Both the position numbers and the translations under genes were made by a program. The notes beneath the pieces are model-generated. The model ran no database searches and was not told where the DNA came from. It saw nothing but the letters and a program-made list of their open reading frames with translations. Positions 6,958 to 17,846 of a DNA stretch of 64,000 nt are shown piece after piece. Source of the stretch: Trichococcus palustris (GTDB taxonomy: Bacteria > Bacillota > Bacilli > Lactobacillales > Aerococcaceae); assembly GCF_900114465.1 (NCBI RefSeq), contig NZ_FOTD01000010.1:1-64000 (forward strand), read 5' to 3'. How positions within the stretch are numbered: the stretch's first letter is position 1; each line of letters begins with the position of its first letter.

Positions 6958-8507
6958 CAGTTTTCCTCCTTTCGATATTCTGTTTTTAGACAAACTGAAA
7001 GCCAATGATCCCTGGTTTCGATGTCCATCTGGCCGTTCACTTTTTTCAACAATTGCACAATGAAGGGGGCGTTCAATTCTGCCGTCAGTTGCTCTTTCAA
7101 TGCGTTATCCAGCTGCAATTCATAGGTGGTCTCCAGTCGGTCGTCCCAAAAACCGAAGTGGATCTGCAAGCCATTTCCCAGATCATTGTCCAGAATGAAT
7201 TGGTTTAAGGAGCGGACAATGTTGATCCAGCACTGGACGGCCGTATTGTCTGTTGTCGGCGGTATATCGGGATAGACCTCGATCATAAACGGAACATTTT
7301 TTTCAGTGAATTTGCTGCGTTCGCCGATCAGGAAACCGGCGATGACGGGATTCTTGACTAGGTAGATCATCCGTTGGGAAAATTCCTGTGCCGGCTTCAA
7401 AATTTTACTGAGGTACACTTTCAATTCATCGTATTCTTCCAAATCGGTCAAACCATAGATCACATGCAGCTTGTTCAAAAAATCATGCGACTGGGTTTGC
7501 AGCGTGGTGGCGTAGGTTGCCGTGTTGAAAAGTTGATCCGTCAGCAAATAGAGTTCCGTAGCGTCACGCATGATGATGATCTGACCGATGATCTTCTTGG
7601 AGACGATGATGGGCGCGACGGAGAGCAAGTAATCCACGCCGTTTTGATGATAGATTTTATCGATTGTCTTATTCTTCTCATTCAACTCGCCCAGTTCCTT
7701 CGCTGTTGGCAAAAAGACTTTTATGGAAGTTCCCTCGATTTCTTTATCGGGAGAGAGGGAGTGGAACATTTTTTTTGCCTCGAGGTTGGATAATGTGATC
7801 TTATTGTTTTTGTCGGTAACGATGATGGCATCTTTTGTGTTGTCCAGCATCGCGTTGCGTTCCTCCAGCAGCCTGGCTATTTCGGTAGGCTCCAAATTAT
7901 ACATTTGGTTTTTGAGGTTGAAAGCAGTGAAGATCGCGGCGGCCACACCGAACAGCAAGCTGACCGCGAAGCTGACGGAGAAGGGCTGCATCGTTTTTTT
8001 CGCGATCGAAGCGAGCGTTGTCGTCTTGATGCCTATCGCGACGACGCCAATTTCCACGTTTTCCGCATTGAAAACCGGGACGAAGGCGCGAAGCGATTGT
8101 CCCAGCGTGCCTTGCGCTATTGAGGTTGTCTCTTGTCCCAAAAGGGCGGCTTCTTCATCGCCGCCCTGGAAAGGGGCGTTGATTTTTTCCGGATCGGGAT
8201 GGGTCAAGCGGATGCGGTCCATCGTCATGACCACGACAAAGTCCAATTGATATGTTTCGTTTATCTGATTGGCATATTCCTGTATTTCTGGATTGGTGGC
8301 ACCGGCGCTGAGAGCGGCGGAAACGATCGGCTGTTTGGCCACAATCTCTGCGATGGTGAGGAGTTGCTCTTCTTCCTGTTTTTGTGTTGTCTCTAGGATG
8401 CGATTCGTCAGCAACAGGTACAAAATGCTGACCGTCAAAGCCACGGTGATCAAAACCATCAACGTGAGCTTCACCCATAAACGCTGATTTTTCCATTTTT
8501 TGTTCAT
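6957..8507 (-). CDS. maeK: CitA/DcuS-type sensor histidine kinase (MaeK-like) with an atypical ATPase domain
   Basis: 516 residues. TM1 at about 12-33, an extracytoplasmic Cache/PAS-like sensor at about 35-170, TM2 at about 176-196, a cytoplasmic PAS domain at about 220-320, then the phosphoacceptor helix QSHDFLNKLHVIYGL with H341. The sensor matches C4-dicarboxylate/citrate kinases and would detect malate outside the cell. The C-terminal part (about 400-516) has the right length for an HATPase domain, but I do not see the usual N-box asparagine motif or the D-x-G-x-G boxes; only scattered similarity remains. The ATG at 8507 is preceded by AAGGGGG. It forms an operon with maeR. Confidence 0.8.
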   Translation of the reverse strand: MNKKWKNQRLWVKLTLMVLITVALTVSILYLLLTNRILETTQKQEEEQLLTIAEIVAKQPIVSAALSAGATNPEIQEYANQINETYQLDFVVVMTMDRIRLTHPDPEKINAPFQGGDEEAALLGQETTSIAQGTLGQSLRAFVPVFNAENVEIGVVAIGIKTTTLASIAKKTMQPFSVSFAVSLLFGVAAAIFTAFNLKNQMYNLEPTEIARLLEERNAMLDNTKDAIIVTDKNNKITLSNLEAKKMFHSLSPDKEIEGTSIKVFLPTAKELGELNEKNKTIDKIYHQNGVDYLLSVAPIIVSKKIIGQIIIMRDATELYLLTDQLFNTATYATTLQTQSHDFLNKLHVIYGLTDLEEYDELKVYLSKILKPAQEFSQRMIYLVKNPVIAGFLIGERSKFTEKNVPFMIEVYPDIPPTTDNTAVQCWINIVRSLNQFILDNDLGNGLQIHFGFWDDRLETTYELQLDNALKEQLTAELNAPFIVQLLKKVNGQMDIETRDHWLSVCLKTEYRKEEN

Positions 8508-8570
8508 ATACTAAATCCCCTTCTTGCTTGCATAGCCATTATATCATGATGAAAAGTAGGCGTTCTCAAT

Positions 8571-8602
8571 TTAATTAATTTAATAACACTTAAATTAATT
8601 AA
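8571..8602. promoter_or_regulatory. Perfect AT-rich inverted repeat in the maeK-maeP intergenic region
   Basis: TTAATTAATTTAA and its exact complement TTAAATTAATTAA are separated by six bases, midway between the divergent maeKR and transporter genes. It is a natural candidate for MaeR binding; published MaeR sites are, from memory, AT-rich repeats of the TTATT(A/T)AA kind. Confidence 0.6.
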
Positions 8603-8649
8603 ATAATCTATTTTAAATCTGTAAGCGGTAGCATAATGAAAACAGGTTA

Positions 8650-8664
8650 AAGAAAGCGCTTCAT
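8650..8664 (+). promoter_or_regulatory. Probable cre (CcpA) site before the malate transporter
   Basis: AAGAAAGCGCTTCAT resembles the catabolite-response consensus TGWAANCGNTNWCA. It lies about 35 bases ahead of the start codon, downstream of a possible CATAAT -10 at about 8632, a position that fits repression by glucose. Confidence 0.45.
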
Positions 8665-8698
8665 AATCGTAGTTTTAATTAAAAGGAGGAGAAAGACA

Positions 8699-10048
8699 GT
8701 GAAAAATACGTCTAAAGAAATGGAACTTGAAAAGCTGCCGGGCATTGCGGAGTTGACAGTTTTTGATAGGTTCAAGGGTATGAAGGTAGGGGCTATTCCG
8801 TTGCCGACCTACTTAGTGATGTCAGCCATTATTTTAGCTTCTGCTTATCTGGGCGAACTGCCCGTCAATATGTTGGGCGGCTTCGCGGTCATTTTAAGTT
8901 TGGGTTGGCTGTTGGGAGGGATCGGTGCTAGCATACCGGGCTTGAAGAACTTCGGGGGTTCGGCCATCCTGTCGCTGATGGTGCCATCGATTATGGTATT
9001 CATGAATATATTCAACCAAAATACGCTGGATGCGGCGAACATGCTGATGAAGCAAGCTAATTTTTTATACTTCTATATTGCCTGTCTTGTCTGCGGCAGT
9101 ATTTTAGGGATGCACCGCAAGATTTTGGTGCAAGGGCTGATGCGGATGATCATTCCGATGGCTGTCGCCATGATAGCCGCTTTGATTGTAGGGACGTCGG
9201 TCGGTACTCTATTGGGGCTAGGCTTTAAGCATACTTTGTTCTACATCGTGACCCCGATTATCGCTGGGGGAATCGGCGAAGGCATATTGCCGCTATCGCT
9301 TGGCTACAGTGCCATTACAGGCGTCGCAAGTGGAGATCTGGTAGGGCAATTGATTCCGGCAACCATCATCGGTAACTTCTTCGCCATCATCTGTTCAGGT
9401 GTTTTGAATCGTTTAGGCGAAAAATATCCTGAGAAAAGCGGAAAAGGCCAACTGGTTAAATTAAGCGGCAATGGTGATGATACGATGGCCGATGCCATGA
9501 AAGAAGACAACAGTCCCTTGGATATCAAATTGATGGGAGCCGGCGTTTTGACTGCCTGCACACTCTTCATAGCCGGCGGATTATTGCAAAGGCTTACAGG
9601 GTTCCCTGGTCCGGTTCTGATGATCCTGCTCGCCGCAGCCATCAAATATTTGAGCTTGCTGCCGAAAGACGTGGAAAAAGGATCGAAGCAGTTGTATAAA
9701 TTCATTTCAGGCAATTTCACCTTCCCATTGATGGTCGGCTTGGGCTTGCTGTACATCCCGTTGAAAGACGTTGTCGGCATGCTATCTTGGCAATATTTTG
9801 TAGTCGTGATTTCAGTCGTCTTGACGGTCGTTTTGGCAGGCTACTTTGTCGGCGGCAAAATGAACATGAACCCAATCGAAGCAGCCATCGTTACTTCGTG
9901 CCAAAGCGGCATGGGTGGAACAGGCGATGTTGCCATCCTGTCAGCTTCCAATCGTATGAATTTGATGCCTTTTGCACAAGTCGCTACACGCCTAGGCGGG
10001 GCCATTACGGTTATTTCAATGACAGCTTTACTGAGATTCCTTTTTTAA
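8699..10048 (+). CDS. maeP: 2-hydroxycarboxylate transporter (MaeP/CitP/CimH family), probable malate carrier
   Basis: 449 residues with about 11 hydrophobic segments. The two family re-entrant loops are present: GGIGEGILPLSLGY near residue 180 and SGMGGTGDVAILSAS near residue 405, followed by the conserved arginine in SNRMNLMPFAQVATRLGG that binds the substrate carboxylate in CitP and CimH. It imports malate or citrate with sodium or protons, or by exchange. It starts with GTG at 8699, eight bases after AAAGGAGG. Malic enzyme follows 50 bases later in the same orientation, so malate is the expected substrate. Confidence 0.85.
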   Translation: MKNTSKEMELEKLPGIAELTVFDRFKGMKVGAIPLPTYLVMSAIILASAYLGELPVNMLGGFAVILSLGWLLGGIGASIPGLKNFGGSAILSLMVPSIMVFMNIFNQNTLDAANMLMKQANFLYFYIACLVCGSILGMHRKILVQGLMRMIIPMAVAMIAALIVGTSVGTLLGLGFKHTLFYIVTPIIAGGIGEGILPLSLGYSAITGVASGDLVGQLIPATIIGNFFAIICSGVLNRLGEKYPEKSGKGQLVKLSGNGDDTMADAMKEDNSPLDIKLMGAGVLTACTLFIAGGLLQRLTGFPGPVLMILLAAAIKYLSLLPKDVEKGSKQLYKFISGNFTFPLMVGLGLLYIPLKDVVGMLSWQYFVVVISVVLTVVLAGYFVGGKMNMNPIEAAIVTSCQSGMGGTGDVAILSASNRMNLMPFAQVATRLGGAITVISMTALLRFLF

Positions 10049-10100
10049 TCTAACATAAAAACAAAAAATCTAATGACAAACGAAAGAGAGCGTGTTCAAA

Positions 10101-11273
10101 ATGACAGACGTAAATGAAAAAGCATTGGCAATCAGCAAAAAATTAGGCGGTAAATTAGAAGTCATCTCAAAAGTTCCGATCGAAACGATGGAAGATCTAA
10201 GCATCGCCTACACTCCGGGAGTTGCTGCGGTATGCATGGCGATCGCCAACAATAAAGAAGCCGTATATGAATACACGACAAAAAGAAACCTGGTTGCCGT
10301 CGTAACGGACGGATCGGCCGTCTTGGGATTAGGGAACATCGGGCCAGAAGCTGCCATTCCAGTAATGGAAGGAAAAGCCGCGCTGTTCAAACGCTTCGGA
10401 AATGTCGATGCCGTGCCGATTTCATTGGATACGCAGGACGTTGAAGAAATCATCTCCCATGTAGTAGCCATCGCACCTTCTTTCGGCGGCATCAACCTGG
10501 AAGACATCAGTGCACCGAGATGTTTTGAAATCGAAAGAAGACTAAAGGAACTGTTGGATATTCCGGTATTCCACGATGACCAACACGGCACTGCGATCAT
10601 CGTGCTTGCAGCCCTATACAATGCCTTGCGCTTGACCGGCAAAAAAATAAACGAAATCCAAGTGGTCGTCAATGGCGGCGGAGCGGCCGGCATGGCAATC
10701 AGCGAAATGTTCCTGTCTGCAGGCGTCAAAAATTTGATGGTCGTAGATAAAAGCGGTATCATTTCCGAAACGGATCCAGAATTAGTCGAACGACATACCG
10801 AAATTGCCAAGGTGACAAACAAAGCGCACAGAACCGGCACATTGAAGGATGCTGTGGTAGGAGCCGATGTATTTGTGGGCGTATCCGCACCGGGCGTCTT
10901 GAAGAAGGAATGGATTTCATCCATGAATGAAAGACCGATCATCTTTGCGATGGCGAACCCGACCCCTGAAATCTTCCCCGACGAAGCAAAAGCGGGTGGA
11001 GCGTACATTGTCGGTACCGGCCGCAGCGACTTCCCGAATCAGATCAACAATGTCCTGGCGTTCCCCGGCATATTCAGAGGAGCATTGGATGCCCGTGCGA
11101 AAGACATCACGATCGAAATGCAAATTGCGGCTGCGCAAGGGATCGCAAGCATCGTCAGCGATGCAGACTTGAACGTGGATAACATCATGCCGGATGTCTT
11201 TACTCCGGGAGTGGCTGATGTTGTGGCAGCCAGCGTGAAAAATGCAGTGAAGAAAGAACCGGTCCTTGTATAA
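10101..11273 (+). CDS. maeE: NAD-dependent malic enzyme (malate to pyruvate + CO2)
   Basis: 390 residues, the short bacterial type. Visible signatures: Y37 in SIAYTPGVAAVC (catalytic tyrosine), K92 in VMEGKAALFKRFG (catalytic lysine), the metal-binding HDDQHGTAII, and a nucleotide-binding VVNGGGAAGMAISEM. Cytosolic; converts malate to pyruvate with reduction of NAD. The ATG at 10101 is chosen over the GTG at 10092 because AAAGAGAG sits at proper distance from it. Gene order maeK-maeR divergent from maeP-maeE parallels the Lactobacillus casei malate locus. A strong terminator follows at 11287. Confidence 0.92.
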   Translation: MTDVNEKALAISKKLGGKLEVISKVPIETMEDLSIAYTPGVAAVCMAIANNKEAVYEYTTKRNLVAVVTDGSAVLGLGNIGPEAAIPVMEGKAALFKRFGNVDAVPISLDTQDVEEIISHVVAIAPSFGGINLEDISAPRCFEIERRLKELLDIPVFHDDQHGTAIIVLAALYNALRLTGKKINEIQVVVNGGGAAGMAISEMFLSAGVKNLMVVDKSGIISETDPELVERHTEIAKVTNKAHRTGTLKDAVVGADVFVGVSAPGVLKKEWISSMNERPIIFAMANPTPEIFPDEAKAGGAYIVGTGRSDFPNQINNVLAFPGIFRGALDARAKDITIEMQIAAAQGIASIVSDADLNVDNIMPDVFTPGVADVVAASVKNAVKKEPVLV

Positions 11274-11286
11274 GGGATAAAAAATA

Positions 11287-11331
11287 AAAGAAAAGAAGGG
11301 TGCTGGAACAGTCCAGTATCCTTCTTTTCTT
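11287..11331 (+). terminator. Terminator of maePE
   Basis: AGAAAAGAAGG-GTGCTGGA pairs with TCCAGTAT-CCTTCTTTTCT around the loop ACAG, immediately after the maeE stop. Confidence 0.8.
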
Positions 11332-11520
11332 CCACAAAGGTATGCAAACCTGTTCCCGACTTCTCCGGGGCCTGTTTTTGTTCATCTTGCCGGTGGAGTG
11401 CTTTTCCTTTGTTCTCAATGCATCTACCATATATACAAAAAGAAGTTTACTCTGGTATGGTTAAATCATTGAACCGAAGTCATTTTTTCTGACAAAACCA
11501 TAAAAACGAGGTGCATAAGA

Positions 11521-12204
11521 ATGAGTAAAAATAATCAAAAGATGGGTTTCAGAGTATATGAAGATATTCCGAGGCCTGAACCCGAGTTGCTGGAAAGATT
11601 GAATAAATTTACGGTGCCGGAATTATGCGACGGGATGGATGTCTTCCGGGCGATGGATTACCGCATCAAGCCGATGGTGACAACGGAAAAAATTATCGGT
11701 CCTGCGGTGACTTTGCAGTTGATGCTCGGCGACAGCCTGATGGTGCCGAAAGCTCTCTCTGTAGCGAAACCTGGGGATGTGATCGTGATCGATGCCAAAG
11801 AAAGCTGCAATAATGCCGTTTGGGGCGACAATCGCAGCCACGTAGCCAAGAAAATCGGTCTTGCCGGAGTAGTGATCGACGGCGCTTTCCGGGATATCGA
11901 AGAGAATGAGGAACTGGGCTTCCCTATCTACGCCCGGGCGAACACTTGCGGCAGAAGCACAAGAAGCGCAAAAGGCGAAGTGAATGTGCCGATTTCCTGC
12001 GGAGGTGTGGCAGTGCGCCCTGGGGATATTATTGTAGGAGATCGCAACGGCGTTTGCGTGATCCCGTTGGAGCATGCGGAAGAAATTATCCAAGCCACAC
12101 AAAAACAAGTGGACAAGATGGAAGCTCAGGCCGCTAAATTCGAAGAAACGGGTCAGATCATCCCGGACGGCTTAGCCGCTGAATTGGAAAAATTGGGTTA
12201 TTAG
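11521..12204 (+). CDS. RraA-like protein (HMG aldolase/oxaloacetate decarboxylase superfamily)
   Basis: 227 residues. The superfamily active-site block is present: WGDNRSHVAKKIGLAGVVIDG, then AFRDIEE, whose Arg-Asp pair is the catalytic signature in 4-hydroxy-4-methyl-2-oxoglutarate aldolases, followed by GVCVIPLEHAEEII. Members often also decarboxylate oxaloacetate; others regulate RNase E, but RNase E is usually absent in this lineage. The gene has its own leader after the maeE terminator and its own terminator at 12217, so it is monocistronic. Standing beside malate genes, an oxaloacetate or other 2-keto-acid substrate is an attractive inference, not shown by the sequence. There is no clear Shine-Dalgarno, only GAGGTGC. 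Confidence 0.75.
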   Translation: MSKNNQKMGFRVYEDIPRPEPELLERLNKFTVPELCDGMDVFRAMDYRIKPMVTTEKIIGPAVTLQLMLGDSLMVPKALSVAKPGDVIVIDAKESCNNAVWGDNRSHVAKKIGLAGVVIDGAFRDIEENEELGFPIYARANTCGRSTRSAKGEVNVPISCGGVAVRPGDIIVGDRNGVCVIPLEHAEEIIQATQKQVDKMEAQAAKFEETGQIIPDGLAAELEKLGY

Positions 12205-12216
12205 AATAAAATAATA

Positions 12217-12260
12217 AACAAGCGAATGGCCGTCCAGAATTGGGTGGCCATTCGCTTGTT
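12217..12260 (+). terminator. Terminator of the RraA-like gene
   Basis: A 15-bp perfect stem, AACAAGCGAATGGCC with GGCCATTCGCTTGTT, and a 14-base loop. Confidence 0.8.
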
Positions 12261-12308
12261 TTGCGGGTTTCCTTGCCTAATACTTGTGACGAGGGCAATC
12301 CCGCCGCG

Positions 12309-12461
12309 CTCCTCCGGCGAACGGAGGCTGCGCCGGAGGACGGCCCACATTTTAAGTCTGCGCTCCGATGAGTGCAGACTCGTCGGAGAAGAGTCCGCAA
12401 GTTACCGCTGTACTCCGGTTGGCGGATTTCTCACCGGAGCGGCGCATCGATTCCGCCGCTC
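12309..12461. repeat. Stack of four GC-rich hairpins in the gap after malL
   Basis: CCTCCGGCG (12311) pairs with CGCCGGAGG (12331). CTCCGATGAGT (12363) pairs with ACTCGTCGGAG (12378) with one G-T mismatch. CTCCGGT (12413) pairs with ACCGGAG (12433). GAGCGGCG (12437) pairs with CGCCGCTC (12454). Much richer in GC than the surroundings and without a reading frame of merit. It lies directly downstream of the minus-strand GH13 operon. Confidence 0.6.
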
Positions 12462-12469
12462 AGCTCCGG

Positions 12470-15735
<3,266 letters not shown>

Positions 15736-15794
15736 TCATCTCTTGTTCATTTCAGAAAATAGACCGAGACATTTGCCGGTCTCGCCTGCAGTGA

Positions 15795-17558
15795 TTATTC
15801 TTTCATCAGCACAAAACCTTTACGCTCCAAGTCGACGGTGCCATCTGACACAGCCGCAAGATTCGCAAACAAGGCATTTCCGATCAACTCCACCCTTGCG
15901 GAGTGTTCTCCCGTATTGAAGGCACCGCGGAGCACCTCACCGCCTAACATGCGTTCAAAAACGATCACACCCGACTCTTCGGATACTTGCCTCCAATAAA
16001 GGGTCCCTTCGGATAGTATTTTTTGGTGTTCTTTGCGGATCCCGACTAATTTTTTAACGAATCGATGCAAATCACGGTCTTGTTTTTCTTCTTCCCAAAC
16101 CATGCATTTGCGGCAATCAGGGTCCATCCCGCCAGTCAACCCGATTTCATCGCCGTAGTATAAGCAAGGGACCCCAGGCTGCATGTAGGTAAAGGCCATT
16201 ACTTGTTTCATGATGTCTTTGTCTTCTTTAGCTTCGGTCAACAAACGCGGCGTATCATGGGAATCAAGGATGTTGAACTGCATTTGGTTCGTCTGATTGC
16301 GGTAAAGCATCAGCTGATTGTTCATTTCGGAAACCATTTTACTCAATGATAGTTCATTTTTGACGAAATATCCCATGATTGCATCGGTGAAGGCGTAATT
16401 CATCACCGCATGGAACTCGTCGCCCTGCAGCCAGCTTTGGGAAGAATGCCAAATTTCGCCGAGAATATAGAAATCTTTTTTGGCTTCATCGCATACTTGA
16501 CGGAATTTTTTCCAAAAGGCATGATCGACTTCATTCGCAACATCCAATCGCCAGGCATCTATATCAAATTCTTCGATCCAATAACGGGCTATGTTCAGCA
16601 AATGTTCCTGTACTTCAGGGTTGGCTGTATTTAATTTCGGCATATGCGGGGTAAAGGCAAAAACATCATAGGTAATGTCATAGGCCTCTTCGAAATTTTC
16701 ACCTTCTTGGTAAGAAACCGGAAATTCGTTGATATGGAACCAGCCGGCATATTTCGAATCTTTCCCGTGCTTAAGGACGTCTTTCCATTGCGGAGAAGTA
16801 TCGCCCATGTGGTTGAATACGGCATCCAACATGATTTTCATGCCGCGCCTATGGCATTCGGCTACGAGCCTTTTAAAGGTTTCGGCATTGCCGAATGACG
16901 GATCGATTTTCAGGTAATCGATCGTATCGTACTTGTGGTTAGAGAAAGCTTCAAAAATAGGGCATAAATAAATCCCGTTGATTCCCAAGTCTTCCAAATA
17001 GTCAAGATGGTCGATTATGCCTTGCAGATCGCCGCCGAAAAAGTCCTTCCTATCGGGATCTTTTGAGCCCCAAGGAAGCGTTCCTTCTGGATCGTTGTCC
17101 GGATCGCCGTTGGCAAAGGTCTCCGGAAAAATTTGATACCAAACGGTTTGCTTGACCCATTCGGGCACTTTGAAACGATCGACATCATGGAAGAAGGGCA
17201 TTCTGAAGTAATTATTCGGCATCAGCAAAAATTCTTCTTCAGAAGGGTACACACCATGGTCTCCATAAAACACGGAGATGCCATCATGGCCCTCCAGCAT
17301 AAAAGCGTAGGACAAGCGTTTGAAGGGGGCAGCCACTTCCACAAACCAGTAATCATATAAATCCGTAGAGAGTGTTTTGGTCATCCGAAGCGGTCTGCGG
17401 TGCCATTCTTCTTTTTCCAGAGAGTAAGGATCACCATAAAGCAAAGCAACTTCCCTGGCATCTCCTCTTGCGGTCCTCAGGCGAACGTGCATCGTTTCTG
17501 GATTATATAAATAGGCAAACTCGCTTTCTGGGCGATGATAAAGCGCTGAAGTGTTCAT
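15795..17558 (-). CDS. Neopullulanase / cyclomaltodextrinase / maltogenic amylase (GH13_20)
   Basis: 587 residues. An N-terminal CBM34-like domain (about 1-120) precedes the catalytic barrel. Conserved regions: D339 in WRLDVANEVDH, E368 in ILGEIWHSS, D435 in LDSHDTPR, and the FGGDLQGIIDHLDYLEDLGING segment of the subfamily. Such enzymes hydrolyse cyclodextrins, pullulan and maltodextrins in the cytosol, often as dimers through the N-domain. No signal peptide. AAAAGGAG stands before the ATG at 17558. First gene of the GH13 operon and divergent from malE, matching maltodextrin import. The three activity names cannot be separated from sequence. Confidence 0.88.
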   Translation of the reverse strand: MNTSALYHRPESEFAYLYNPETMHVRLRTARGDAREVALLYGDPYSLEKEEWHRRPLRMTKTLSTDLYDYWFVEVAAPFKRLSYAFMLEGHDGISVFYGDHGVYPSEEEFLLMPNNYFRMPFFHDVDRFKVPEWVKQTVWYQIFPETFANGDPDNDPEGTLPWGSKDPDRKDFFGGDLQGIIDHLDYLEDLGINGIYLCPIFEAFSNHKYDTIDYLKIDPSFGNAETFKRLVAECHRRGMKIMLDAVFNHMGDTSPQWKDVLKHGKDSKYAGWFHINEFPVSYQEGENFEEAYDITYDVFAFTPHMPKLNTANPEVQEHLLNIARYWIEEFDIDAWRLDVANEVDHAFWKKFRQVCDEAKKDFYILGEIWHSSQSWLQGDEFHAVMNYAFTDAIMGYFVKNELSLSKMVSEMNNQLMLYRNQTNQMQFNILDSHDTPRLLTEAKEDKDIMKQVMAFTYMQPGVPCLYYGDEIGLTGGMDPDCRKCMVWEEEKQDRDLHRFVKKLVGIRKEHQKILSEGTLYWRQVSEESGVIVFERMLGGEVLRGAFNTGEHSARVELIGNALFANLAAVSDGTVDLERKGFVLMKE

Positions 17559-17594
17559 AACGATCGACTCCTTTTCATTCTTCTATTTTTCCAC

Positions 17595-17645
17595 ATTGTT
17601 ACACATAAGAAAACCGGTTGCAAGAACTTTTAGCAATCGGTTGCA
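17595..17645 (-). promoter_or_regulatory. Promoter and MalR-type operators of the GH13 operon
   Basis: Reading leftward: TTGCAA at 17618-17623, a 16-base spacer, TAACAA at 17596-17601. The -35 lies within AAACCGGTTGCAA, and a further operator GCAATCGGTTGC (17633-17644) lies upstream. The motif matches the operators before malE, malT and malP, so one LacI-type regulator probably controls all four. Confidence 0.65.
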
Positions 17646-17783
17646 TATTATTTTGCGCGGGAAGATTTATTTTTGATGATTTCGAACCTGTTTAAAAACT
17701 ATAAAACCCTAATTTATAAAGGGGATTCATCAATAAGCGCTCTCGGGAAAGTGAAGTGTTTTCTTTTTCTTAATAAAAACACC

Positions 17784-17812
17784 TTGACTATTTAGGCAAA
17801 CGGTTGCATAAT
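17784..17812 (+). promoter_or_regulatory. malE promoter overlapped by a MalR-type operator
   Basis: TTGACT, a 17-base spacer, then CATAAT. The operator GCAAACGGTTGC occupies 17796-17807, covering the spacer and touching the -10, as expected for direct repression. Confidence 0.8.
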
Positions 17813-17846
17813 CGAACTTGTAAAAGAAATTCATTTCAAGGGGGAC

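Noticed and set aside
10208-11008. 266-codon minus-strand frame inside maeE
   Set aside because: Antisense to malic enzyme; Ser/Thr/Ala-rich and without a start signal.
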